DNA from: Heterohyrax brucei
Lineage: Eukaryota; Chordata; Mammalia; Hyracoidea; Procaviidae
Direction: 5' to 3'
Length of the DNA stretch: 64,000 bases
Assembly: GCA_028571685.1 (NCBI GenBank)
Contig: CM053148.1
Span: 92,898,001 to 92,962,000 of the forward strand
Numbering within the stretch: position 1 is the stretch's first letter; each line of letters opens with the position of its first letter. Shown here piece after piece: positions 33,885 to 44,345 of the stretch. Below the pieces are notes generated by a model that saw only the letters and a program-made list of their open reading frames with translations, did not search any database and was not told where the DNA came from. A program made the position numbers and the translations under genes.

Positions 33885-34690
33885 ATTCTTTAAAAAAAAT
33901 TATTATGATTTAAGTACAAGCATACAATCCATATCAATTTGCCATTTTACGTTGGGAGCTCACAACATTATTCTGCTCTATCTGCTCTCCCCTCTTTTTC
34001 CCACTCACTCCTGATAGCACAGTCCCCCTTGTCATCCAGAAATCCTCAAGCCCACTTGATCAAGACCTGTCTCCCCTCACCCTATCTTTCTGCCTCCAGC
34101 AAGGAGCTTCTCGGACCAAGTTTGCAAGGAGAGCCTGGTGGATTTGAACTGCCAACCTATTGGTTAGCAGCCGTAGCTCTTAGCCCACTATGCTACCAGG
34201 GTTTCCTGAGCTCCTCAGACAGCCCCCATGTATTTACTTAAGCCCATAAGTTTGTTTCGCACCCAGACCACAGCACGTCTTAGTCCAGTTCAGTGTTTGT
34301 CTGGGGAGGTGGTGTCGGTGCTAGACACAGTTTGAGGTTACAGTTTGGGTGCCACGCTCCCTGAGTGTCCCCCAGACTGAGGGACCATCAGTTGTGGTCA
34401 TTTGGTAGAGTTCTAGTTTTGCATGCCTTGTTCACCCTGCTACGTCCGGGGCTCTGTATTGTGCACCCCGTTCTGGCAGTCATTGGTGTTGGCCAAGCAC
34501 CATCTGATTCTGCTGAAGTAGTCTCTGGATCATAGGCCCCTTCCATCAGCTGGACTTATGTTTTCCTGCTGCGTCCTCCACTTAGCTCTGGTCCAGGTGG
34601 ATTGGGACCAATTGGTCCTACTTAGATGGCAGCTCACTTACTCAGTGTCTTTGATTCATTGCTCCACTTTGCCTTTGCTCATGTTATTGG
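33885..34690 (-). mobile_element. L1 LINE 3' region, elephant-like
   Basis: Reversed 3' end with a T/A run, then 'tgatagcacagtcccccttg', 'atcaagacctgtctcccctc', 'ggccaagcaccatctgattc' and 'acttagatggcagctcactt'. The last two parallel the plus-strand L1 3' region at 57.9-58.2 kb. Broken by a SINE head piece at 34118-34206. The far boundary is approximate. Confidence 0.65.
34118..34206 (-). mobile_element. AfroSINE head fragment inside L1
   Basis: 'ggtggatttgaactgccaac' to 'ctaccagggtttcc'. The tail half is absent. Confidence 0.85.
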
Positions 34691-34845
34691 AGGCCTGAAA
34701 AGCACAGTTCTTCTAACAACTGGGTGAACCAGAGGCCAGAGGCCTGAGAGGTTTTGTTATAGAACCATCACTCCAGGCAAAGTAGTCACCCCAGTCCCCT
34801 TTGGGAAACATCACAGTTTCACAAGGCCAAATGGTGACAAAAACA

Positions 34846-35302
34846 TGTTACACTTTAATTTTATGATTTAAAACAGGAAAGGAACAACAGGACAGTCAAG
34901 GCGGGTCTGATGACTGTCTGTTTTTCTGAGGTTCTTTGTTAGGTCACTAAGCTGGAGCTGAAGACACCAGACGGCGGCCCTTCTGTGCTGATTGAGGGAG
35001 ACCTGGAGGCATAGACCTTGAAGCACAGGCTGCCTTTGCTTGAAAGGGAGACTGTCTTGTTGACCATTTGGACTGCGGTCCTCTTGATGACCTCACCCCT
35101 GCCTCTGCCTGTAACTTTCCCTGTATAAACCTCTCTGGTCTGACCAGAAAGAGGTAGATTTTTGGCAGAGTCACACCCTTTGCCACTTTTGTATAGCTCT
35201 ACAAATAAATCTTGGATTTAATTCACCCTAACCTCCTGTCTCAGCAACTGGCCTTCTGGCAGGTGGTGTGAACTGCGGTGGTTCTCCGGTTACCCTGACA
35301 CA
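34846..35302 (+). mobile_element. Endogenous retroviral LTR (first of two), fossil
   Basis: LTR-like layout on the plus strand: TATA-like 'gtataaacctctctgg' near 35123, 'aataaatcttgg' near 35204 as a polyadenylation signal, and an end near 'ggttaccctgacaca'. No internal coding region is seen beside it. The class is uncertain, possibly gammaretrovirus-like. The start is approximate and could lie up to 150 bp earlier. Confidence 0.6.
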
Positions 35303-35391
35303 ACGTCCTGTTACTGTGTGTTGTCTTCTTTTTCATTATGTGGCTTTTGAGACTTCTGCCTTCTCTCTCTGCTGCGGGCTAGGGGCTACCA

Positions 35392-35927
35392 TGTCCTAGC
35401 CCCCTTGTCCCCTCCTCCTTCTCCCCATATTTTGTACTTCTGGCTTGGAGCCTTGAAACTATTTACAGAATAATCAGAACTATTCCTTGAAACTATTTGC
35501 AGGGTATTAGCCCAGACCCAGTTATTTGCATTGTAATAAGCCCAAAGCTAAGAGCTATTTCCCTGAAACTGTACAGCGGAGAGATAATAGCTCAGGTTAA
35601 AACTATTTGCATGTTCCTGCCCTTTGTTTGAAGACAACTTCTGGAAGCTCTGTAACAAAGATCATGACCAATTTTGGCAATGTCCCACCCTGTTGACTTC
35701 CTACCTGTTACACCTATAAATAAAATGTGTCCATGGTTCTCCACCAGAGAGCGTGGTCCTACCTGGCCCCAACTTTATCTTGTGTGTGTGATGTGTTTCT
35801 TGTGAGAGTGAGGTGTCATGTATGAGTAGGTTTTTTCCTATCCTCTTCCTGCCTGTCACAGCCTCAGACCCTATCCAGTGCTGGCCAGCGGGGTGCCGGA
35901 TGCGGCATCTCTCTCTGTATTATAACA
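35392..35927 (+). mobile_element. Endogenous retroviral LTR (second, different family), fossil
   Basis: Runs from 'tgtcctagcccccttgtc' to 'ctctctgtattataaca'. It has a promoter and polyadenylation-like 'cctataaataaaatgtg' near 35713 and several copies of a 'gaaactattt' motif in its first half. It is unlike the LTR just before it. Class uncertain; a solo LTR with no coding part seen. Confidence 0.6.
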
Positions 35928-35959
35928 GTGTGGCATTTATTCCTTCCACGAGTTTTTGA

Positions 35960-36122
35960 GGAAAACCTGGTGTCTTAGTAGTTAAACGCCACATCTGCTA
36001 ACCATGCAGTCCACAGTCTGAACCCACCAGGTGCTTCTTGAAGACTCTGTGGGATAGTTCTACTCCAACCTGTAGAGTCTCTGAGCCAGAACTGACTCGA
36101 CAACAGTGGGTTTGCTTTGGTC
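35960..36122 (+). mobile_element. AfroSINE
   Basis: 'aaacctggtgtcttagtagt' through 'actgactcgacaacagtggg'. Its tail and 3' flank recur at 37324-37408. Confidence 0.92.
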
Positions 36123-36173
36123 TTGGTATCTTTTTATGAGATATGGAAAATTTCAAAATGAATCTCCCATCAT
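36092..36173 (+). repeat. Left copy of an 82-bp local repeat
   Basis: SINE tail plus unique-looking flank ('gagatatggaaaatttcaaa'). Matches 37324-37408; the flank part alone agrees at 31 of 36 positions. Confidence 0.8.
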
Positions 36174-36329
36174 TTTTCTTCAAGCACATTATAAAATACA
36201 TTAAAATCTGACAATGCGAAGGGTTACAGAGTGTGTAAACAAACCCAACCCCTCCCACACAGACACACAAAAATAGATTTATCATTGCAAATTTTAATAT
36301 TTTCCTGTTTTATCTTGTCTTGATATTTA

Positions 36330-36800
36330 CTCACCATTCATGAACCTGTAGACCTGAAATCCGCTGAAGAAAAGCACACAGAATTCTAACCATTCCCGTT
36401 GCAGTGCACAACTGCCAACCTCACAGCTGTTTGTCACCACCGTGGATCGGAAATCAAACGATACATCTGGATTCATTTTCATCTTACTCTCCGAGAACGC
36501 TCTTTCATGTTTTCTCCTGTCTCTACAAGTATCCGTGACCACCACAGGCATCTTCCCTCCTGGCTAATGGTCTCATTTTCGATTTTGCTAAGAAAATGGA
36601 TTTAATCAAAAAAGAGCATCTGAAGCCTCCCACTACCGCCCACAGCAGCAACCTGCGGCAGTGCCACGTTCTCCGCTCTCTCTCTGGTTCATGCAAATAA
36701 ACTACGGGATTCCTAGCTACAGCTGCCGGTTCTACTTACACATTGCATCCCACCCCCCTGATCTACGCGAAAACTCTGCTCTGATATTTCACTTCTCTCT
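36330..36800 (-). promoter_or_regulatory. CpG-dense block with a possible minus-strand promoter/first exon
   Basis: CpGs are dense here compared with the rest of the window. On the minus strand, an octamer 'atttgcat' lies at 36691-36698, a 74-codon frame spans 36327-36551, and a strong splice-donor match (AATG|GTGAGT) ends an exon candidate at 36335. I recognise no protein. It may instead be a younger repeat of a family I do not know. Treat as a candidate only. Confidence 0.25.
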
Positions 36801-36802
36801 CT

Positions 36803-37290
36803 GTCGTAATCATCTAGTGCTGCTGTAGCAGAAATATCACAGGTGCTTGGCTTTTAAAAGAGAAGTTGTCTCCTGTCGCAGTCTAGCAGGCTGCGGGTCC
36901 AATTTTAGGGCATCAGCTCCACGGAGAAGGCTTTCTCTGTTTGCTCTGGAGGAAGATCCTTGTCATCAGTCTTCCCTTGGACTGCGAGGTTCAGAGGTCC
37001 AGGGACCCCGGGTCTTTTCCAAAGGATGTACGTTACCTGCTTCCTGCACTGTTTCTTTCCTGATGGTTGTGGTTCCCAATTCTCAGCTTGCTACCCTTCC
37101 CATTATAACCCAAGAAATTGCTTCAAAACACAGTACAGACTTGCATTTTGAGTCTTACCCCAATGACACAAATGTTGGCTCTATTCCCTGGTTAACTCCG
37201 CAGGGGCAGGGTATACGGTTTAGAGGAACATCATAAAATACCAAGAATTATGGCCAAGCCAAAAGGCTCCACAAAGTTCAGTCCACGACA
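36803..37290 (+). mobile_element. MLT1-like (ERVL-MaLR) solo LTR, fossil
   Basis: Starts 'cgtaatcatctagtgctgct', contains 'cagtctagcaggctgcgg' and 'ctctggaggaagatccttgt', and ends 'aaagttcagtccacgaca'. CpG-richer than the other copies. Non-coding; old family. Confidence 0.75.
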
Positions 37291-37323
37291 CCCTCTAATC
37301 AATCTTCAGATGTTCTCTCTGCA

Positions 37324-37408
37324 CTGACTTGACAGCAGTGGGTTGGATTTGTTCTTAGTATATGCTTTTGAGGAGATGTGGAAAAGTTCAAAATTAATCT
37401 ACCAGCAT
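37324..37408 (+). repeat. Right copy of an 82-bp local repeat
   Basis: 'actgacttgacagcagtggg' followed by 'gagatgtggaaaagttcaaa'. It has a SINE tail but no SINE body, so it looks like a duplication of the 36.1-kb junction. Confidence 0.8.
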
Positions 37409-40400
37409 GGTTACTTGGCATATCACAAAACTGATACCTGTTACTCTAGTAACATTGTAATGTAGTAGTGGTGTATAAGACTGGTTTAATGTATGGTCCT
37501 CTAAATGTCACACTTTACTACTTTTTAATATGATTGGTATAAAGATCCACACAAAGTTACAAGTCAATCAAGATGAGTTTTACAGATTCCACTGAGTTTG
37601 TGAATAGTGACTCGGCTAACCAGTTTTTATGTTTTTTTTTTTTTTTTTTTTTTTTAGGATTTTTATTTTATTTCCCATTTCTTTTTTTAAAATTATCTAA
37701 CAAATCTCATAAAAATGAGAAGACAGACAAATATTACTGAGACTGATATTTTTCCCTTCCCCTAAGATAGTATTTTCTCAGCCAAGACTAACTAGTAGAA
37801 ATCAAGCTTGAAGACTTCACTTAAATTTAGCTGTATCAAGATGTATCTTAGAAAGAAACAAAGTAGGTTTGCAAGTGGCATTCTCAGTAGAGACGAAGCT
37901 TCTTAGTTAATTGAGAGAGGAAGCTCCCTAGTTAATACATAAACATGGACAGCAGAGCAACAGTCAAGTATAAAATGCAGATTCAGGAAAGTATGTTGAC
38001 TATGAGTCAGGTAGATGAGTATTTTTAAAATGAGAATGTAAGGATTATTTTTATACATAGACTTAACTTTATACATCTTATGTGTACTTACACCATGAAT
38101 ATATTTATCATTTAAACATAGTTCGTACTGACAGTGGTTTTAAACCCTCACATGCATCTTTTTTATGGAATGGGCACCAGCCAGTACAGAAGATCATCTG
38201 TTCTTGTCATAGAAGTTGAGGGCAGAAAAAAATATCACAAATACCCATTGTGCTGCTTATATCTAAAAATCATGTACAAGAAAACAATTGACTCTCATAT
38301 TACTATAGTCATAACTAAAATACAATAATTATTATTCCACAGTAATACTACAACAGGTCTTGCTTTCAAATAATTACCTGTATTTGTATGATTAGATCAT
38401 TCAGAGTTTGGAGGTTGTGCTATTTAAGATGTTTGCATCTCACACAAGCAAGAAAGCAACTTCAGGTATGATAAATTAAAGTGCCTGGCCCTTGAAATAA
38501 GCCTCAGAAATCCTCCTGTAATGTCCATGAGTGAAATTTTATTCACCAAAAATAATGATTGTTGTTTCATGAGAAAGTTTTAGAGATTTTACTATGCCAA
38601 GCCAGGACACACATCATAAAGAACTTTAAACTCCTTAATAACAAAAATAAGTGGCCAAATTTCACTTGTTTTACACATAGTGAAAAAAGTCATCTTTTTA
38701 TAATTAACATTGTTACTCTGAAAAACTGGATATAAACTTACAATCTACAACTTGTAATGAGAAACTGCGCTGAATTGTTTCTTTTTTGTTTTGTTTTGTT
38801 TTGTCTTAGTTTCCTATGCATATGCCCCAAACTTACAGTGTATAAAAATACACTTTTATGCTGCCCAACATAGAAATGACTCATCTAAAGCATATGTGGA
38901 ATTCTGAGAAGATAGAGTGTTTTAGTATTACGTGTTTTGTACCATAGTAAAGTCAAGTCACAGGGCTCACAAGAAAATTAGAAAAGCTGTTTCTATTTTG
39001 AGACATGAAATTACATAAAAATTTGATCTTCTTTTTGCAGTAATCCCATTGAGTATTGCCCATAAAATTTCACTAATTAGTTTTAAACTGTGTAGTCAAA
39101 TGAATGGCTCTGTTATCCTATATGTTAACAGTTGTCTCTTGAAATAATTACTATTTAGGTTAGTAAAGTGTTCATTAAATGTCTGCCAAATTACTTAAAA
39201 ATCATAATAGACATTTAATGGGTGCTTTAAACTGAAATAGAAATTACATTTGATTATAAGTAACTGTAGGTTTATAAAGCTATCATTATATGTCTATTAA
39301 GACCATTTAACTTAAGTGTTACATAATTAGAGAAGAGCCAGGATTTTAATTGCACATTTGCAAACTGCTAGCTTGCTTTGCTAAATATTCATTTTACCCA
39401 CTACAGAAAAGTGTGAGTGAGACGAAGTTTTCTTCATTTTTTCTTTCTTAAACAATTTTGCACTGCACTCTACGGGATTAAACAAACTAACAAATACACA
39501 TCACGTACGACAATGGGATCATATGCAGAGACTAGGAGGAGTTTTATTTTGAATGTGCATCTTTATCTGTAGAACGTATTTTACTTGTTTGCCCCAAGAG
39601 AAAAACTTTCTGATAAACTAAGACCATTTCCCATCTTTTACATGACCGAATGGTAGTGTTGCTACTTAAAAAATAGCTGAGATAGAAAATCACCAGTATC
39701 AAGTAACATTTCCATGCTTACTGTCTTGTTCTCAGAAAGTACATCCTAAGTTGCCCATAAAAAAAGAAAAAAGCATAATTTCTCATTAATTACCATGCTA
39801 AGCAGTTGCTTGTTGTCACTCAAGTTAAGTGGGATATTAAGAGACTGAATTACACTTTTCTGCTTTGAAGAGTCATGTCATCTTGAAGTCAAGATTGGTA
39901 TACAAAATGCAAAGAGGCAGAAGATTGTCATTTGGTTGTAGGTACAGTTCAGCCGATAAATAAAGTGCCGGAGGCAACAGGCTTTTAGAGGCACTAAAAC
40001 TTTTTTTCCCCAAAGGTTTCTGCGTTTAGTTCTTCAGTATATCTCCATTAGACACCTGAGATTCCTTCTTGTAAAACTAAAGAAGAAACATTCTGCTGAG
40101 AGAAAATTTATTTGTACATAATTTCTTCTCTGAGTGTTTCTTCTTCCTGGGAACATTTGCATTTAAACAAGCTTTTGATTTCTTTGAAATCCATCTGCCT
40201 ACACTTACTCTACTTTTTTTTTTTTAACCACTGCATAAACATCACCTGTGAAGTGTGTTGTAAATAAGATTGCTACTTGGCTCTCTTGATTTTCTGTGTA
40301 TCAAATGAACATAATGGGATGAAGCCAGCCTAACTCATTTCACTTGGGATACGGCCTATGGTCTTCAGTTACTGTGAGTGAGACAGTGGGATTCATAAGC

Positions 40401-40529
40401 CACTTAGGATCTGTGGATCAGCTCTCAGGAAAACCGACAGAGGCAAAAAGAGCCCATATCAAAGACCACGACAGATCCAGATTTCCGTGGTGACCCAATA
40501 AATTTTCCCCATCTCAATACTGGTGTCTC
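37409..40529. other. SINE-free AT-rich stretch, no gene seen
   Basis: About 3.1 kb without a recognisable AfroSINE, RTE or LTR apart from a T run near 37634-37656. It is rich in ATTA/TAAT cores (for example 'cactaattagtt' near 39071 and 'cattaattaccatg' near 39784). No open frame of note. A conserved regulatory element is possible but unproven. Confidence 0.4.
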
Positions 40530-40617
40530 TCTTAGTCATCCAGTGTTGCTACAGCAGGAATATCACAAGTGAGTGACTTTCACAGTGAGAAATTTATTCT
40601 CTCACAGTCTAGCAGGC
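40530..40617 (+). mobile_element. MLT1-like LTR 5' fragment, fossil
   Basis: 'ttagtcatccagtgttgcta' through 'cacagtctagcaggctgcgg', then cut off by the RTE terminus. Confidence 0.75.
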
Positions 40618-41238
40618 TGCGGTCAGATGTCACTAAGTCAGTTCTGACTCATAGCGACCGTAGGCACGATAGAACGAAACACTGCCCTGACCTGCACCAT
40701 GCCCACAATCGTTTCTGGGCTTAAGTTCGTTGTTACAGCCGCTGTGTCCAACCACTCTATTGAGGGTCTTTCTCTTTTTCACTGATCCTCTGCTTGACCA
40801 GGAATGATGTCCTTCTCCAGGGACTGACCCCTCCTGGCAACATGTCCAATGTATGTAAGACACAGTCTCATCATCCTCGCTTTCAAGGAGCACTCTGGTT
40901 TTAATTCTTCCAGGGCAGATCTGTTTGTTCTTTAGGCAGTCCGTGATATACTCAATATTCTTCTCCAACACCATGGTTCAAAGGAATCAATTCTTCTTCT
41001 GTCTTCCTTATTCATTGTCCAGCTTTTGGATGCATGTGATGTGATTGTAGATACCACAGTTTGTGTCAAGGGAAACTTCATCTTCAAGGTGACATCTTTA
41101 TTTTCAACATTTTAAAGACATCTTTTGCAGTAGATTTTCCCAACGCTGTGTGTCTTCTGATTTTTTGAGTGTTACTTCCATGGATGCTAATTGTGGAATC
41201 AAGTGAAACAAAATCTTTGACAACTTCGGTCTTTTCTC
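40618..41238 (-). mobile_element. RTE/BovB-class LINE 3' end
   Basis: Starts at the reversed terminus 'cactaagtcagttctgactc', then 'cactgatcctctgcttgacc', 'aggcagtccgtgatatactc', 'cttattcattgtccagcttt' and 'gacaacttcggtcttttctc'. The minus-strand frame 40633-40974 (113 codons) lies in its 3' part. The longest uninterrupted RTE 3' end here. Confidence 0.9.
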
Positions 41239-42495
41239 CATTTGCATTTCTCTAATGACTAACAACAGCGAGCATTTCCTCAGGTGTCAGTTACCTGCCT
41301 GAAGGTCTTCCTTGGTGAAATGTCTATTCGTCTTCTGTGCCAATTTTTTAATCAGGTTATTTGTCTTTTTGTTGTTGAGGTGTTGAAGTATTTTATACAT
41401 TTTGAGATCAGAACCTTGTCAGATATGTCATAGCCAATTCTGATTTTTTTTCCCATGTTGTGAAAGTGAAGTCTTTTGATGAACCTGTTTAATTAGTAGG
41501 AGTTTTCTGTTACCTAGTTTATCTTCTGGTGTTTGTGCATTGTTAGTTACGGGTTGTATTCTTAGAAGTCCAACGATTAAGTTCAGAAACTCATCCTAGA
41601 AAAAGTGTTGCTTACTCTTTGCTGCAGGTCACTATGGTCACATTCAAAATACTCCCCTAGGGGAGCTGTACTCCAAAGCCAGCACCTAGTCTACCCTTGA
41701 AAGCACTTTTCCTGGGATGAGTTCACAAATATAATTGTCAGACTGCATGCGATGACGGCTCTGATGGACATTCTGGACAAAAAGAGTTCCAAAATCTCTT
41801 TGAAGGGTGGGCTGGGAGCTTGGCGTCAGTGCACAGCTTCCCAAGAGGAGGACTTCCAAGGTGACTGTAGTGATGTTCAGCAAGGAGGTACACAGCACTT
41901 TTTCTAGGGTGAGTTCTCGAACTCAACCAGCAGACCTCATATTTATGCCCTGTGCTACAGTCCATCATGTTGTCCCTAGCTTTTTCTTCCCTGATCTTTA
42001 TTGCTTTAGTTTGGCTATTTAGATCTTTGATACATTTTCAGTTAGTTTTTGTGTATAGTGTGAAGTATGGATCCTGTTTTATTTTTTTGCAGATGGATAT
42101 CCAGTTTGCCAGCACTGTTAGAAAGCCTGTCTTTTCCCCCTTTAATGGACTTAGGTCTTTTGTCAAAGATCAACTAATCGTAGATGCATGGATTTACATC
42201 TGGGTTCTCAATTCCATTCCATTGGTCTATATATCTGTTGCTGTCCCAGTATCAAGCTGTTTTTACTATGGCTGTGTTGTAGTTTCTGGGGTCAAGGAGT
42301 GCGAGGTCTCCTATTTTGTTATTTTTCTTCGGTAATACTTTGTCTGGGGCCTCTCTCCCATCTGTATAGAGTTGGTGATTAGTTTTTCCATCTTATTAAA
42401 GAATGCTGTTGGTGTTTGGATTGGCACTGCATTACATCTGCAGATCTCTTTGGGTAGGATTGACATTTTCACAACGTTTGTATTATGTTCCAATA
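41239..42495 (-). mobile_element. L1 LINE fragment, split by a mariner-like element
   Basis: 'tttgcatttctctaatgact', 'ggttatttgtctttttgttg', 'gttatcttctggtgtttgtg'-like sequence, then after the insertion 'agatggatatccagtttgcc', 'tggatttacatctgggttct' and 'gggtaggattgacattttca'. These are landmark reversed L1 sequences, including those of elephant L1. It abuts the RTE at its left end. Confidence 0.88.
41565..41939 (+). mobile_element. Mariner-like DNA transposon remnant in L1
   Basis: The ends are inverted repeats of about 45 bp (41565-41610 and 41893-41939, sharing 'cctagaaaaagtg' on one strand and its complement on the other). The element is flanked by TA at 41563-41564 and 41940-41941, the Tc1/mariner target. 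One plus-strand frame inside gives 'SLKGGLGAWRQCTASQEEDF', like the C-terminal end of mariner transposases. Most of the transposase is missing. A third copy of the end motif lies at about 41700-41745. Confidence 0.82.
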
Positions 42496-42499
42496 TTTG

Positions 42500-44277
42500 A
42501 TGGAAAGTAGAACTTTTAAGTTACGAACTTGAACATGTGACTGAAGAGATTTCTAAGCAAGATCTTAAATGGATTGCCTGGTTTCCCCTTGCCACTTATA
42601 AAAAATGGTAGGAAGAGATAGACTTAAATTGAACTGTTCAGAATGGAAAAATAAAACTTTAAGTTTTGCAAAATTCTGTTGTACAAACTAAGGACATATG
42701 TCCTCAAATTTTCACCAATGACTTAGCTACAGAATCTTTTGTAAAAGAGACTAAACTTGTGACTAATTGATGTAATCATACAACACAGCTAGAAAACCAA
42801 TCAGATTAGACTGAAGAGGACAAAGAATGAAAGGGTAGAACACTGCCTCTTGGAATTCTGCAGGCAGTAAGCAGGCCAAAGGAGCTACCTCTGTTCTCCT
42901 CCAAGAAAAGAAGGGAGCCATCCTTTGAGCAGCTCACAGATCAGCAGAGCAGTTGGAAGGAGTGTAGGAGAGAGAGCCTCCTCAGTCTCCAATGATGTGG
43001 CCACAGCCTTTGGAGTGTCAAGGTAGAGCCTTGATCACTTAAGATTCAGACAGTCACATCTTCACCACCTTGGTTCCAGAGCTGGAGCTTGCTGTTAAGG
43101 GGTGCCCAGAGGTATGGGGACTCCTTCCAAAGCTGAGGGGGTAGGGCTGCCAGTGCACACGGACAAAAGAATGTGGCTTGCTGTGGCAGAGGGCCTGAGG
43201 TCAGTGAACCTATTCAGGTTCACTAGGAGGATGGCGTTTTCCAAAGCCAAGGGTACAGAGTTGCCTTCCAAATGGCCTGGAAATTAGCTAAATTAGCTAA
43301 AGCCCAAACATAAGCCAAACAAAACTCAGAATCCAGAAAGTAGGGAGGACAGAGCCTTTTCCTGGACAGTCCCAAAGAGCTCAGGATTGTTTTCAAGGCT
43401 TGGGAACTAAAGTGAATTGTTCTGCTGGTTTTGGAGTTGCTTGATGACTGCTGTCTCTTGTTTTCCTCCAATTACTACCATTTATGATGGAAATGTCTAC
43501 CTTGTGCTTGTTCCATCACTATAATTTGGAAGCAGATAACCCCTATTCTAGATTCCACAGGTTCTGTGTCGGAAAAAGAGGTGGCATAATGGTTAAGTGC
43601 TACAGCTGCTAACCAAAAGTTCCACCGTTCAAATCTACCGGGTGCTCCTTGGAAACTCTATCTGGCAGTTCCACTCTGTCCTATAGGTTTGCTATGAGTA
43701 AGGATCAACTTGACGGTAATGGGTTTGATTTTGGTGTGTGCTGAAAAGGAATGTAGTATGAGGATGGAGTATGTCTAACATCGCATTCATATTTAATTTT
43801 GATGATTCTGAAAATGAGATTTTGGACTAGAAATTTACTTAAGATTCAGGGGGGTTATGTGAGTGTGTGAATGTGTATTACATGTGGAAAACAAAAATTT
43901 GGGGAGGTCAAAGTGTGGAATGTTATAAGTTAAATTGTGTTCCCCCAAAATGTGTTGTGAATCCTAACCTGTATGCCTGTGATTACAATCTCATCTGTAA
44001 ATGGGTTGTCTTTGTATTGTTAATGAGCTATAATTAGTATAGTATGTATGAGAATCAACCTCTTTCAAGATATAAAAGAGAACAAACAAGTAAGAGAAAA
44101 GGAGCAGAGAAAGGGGAGAAAGACACCTAGTCACACAAAGATTGCCCAAGAGCAGAGCTAAAAGACATTTCTCCAGAGTGGACATGCAGTGACTTTCCCT
44201 GAAGATGACACCCTGAATTTGGACTTGCATCTTCCTAAACAACGGCATCGCTAGGTAACTAAAACGGAAAGCTAACA
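42500..44277 (+). mobile_element. ERVL-MaLR remnant: internal region plus 3' LTR, fossil
   Basis: 42500-43920 resembles a MaLR internal region ('gagatttctaagcaagatct', 'gattactacca'-like and 'ggaagcagataacccctatt' landmarks). Its 3' end 'aaatttggggaggtcaaagt' leads straight into an MST-like LTR at 43921-44277 that starts 'tgttataagttaaattgtgt' and ends 'aaaacggaaagctaaca'. An AfroSINE interrupts it at 43573-43735. No 5' LTR is seen. Non-functional, old eutherian family. Confidence 0.65.
43573..43735 (+). mobile_element. AfroSINE inside MaLR remnant
   Basis: 'ggtggcataatggttaagtg' through 'caacttgacggtaatggg'. Confidence 0.92.
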
Positions 44278-44289
44278 TACACTCATTAA

Positions 44290-44345
44290 CCAGACCAGAC
44301 TCACTGCCATGAACTCCATTCCATCTCAGAGTGACGCTACAGCAG
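44290..44345 (-). mobile_element. AfroSINE tail fragment
   Basis: 'cagactcactgccatgaact', then 'ccatctcagagtgacgctac'. Confidence 0.7.

Noticed and set aside
36847-37236. 129-codon plus-strand open frame
   Set aside because: It lies inside an MLT1-like LTR, and other copies of that LTR show non-coding sequence at the same place.
38805-38835. Possible MLT1-like LTR start ('cttagtttcctatgc')
   Set aside because: Only about 15 bp of resemblance and nothing further along matches.
41952-42335. 127-codon plus-strand open frame, hydrophobic
   Set aside because: It is the antisense of an L1 LINE; the hydrophobic residues come from the T-rich reversed L1.
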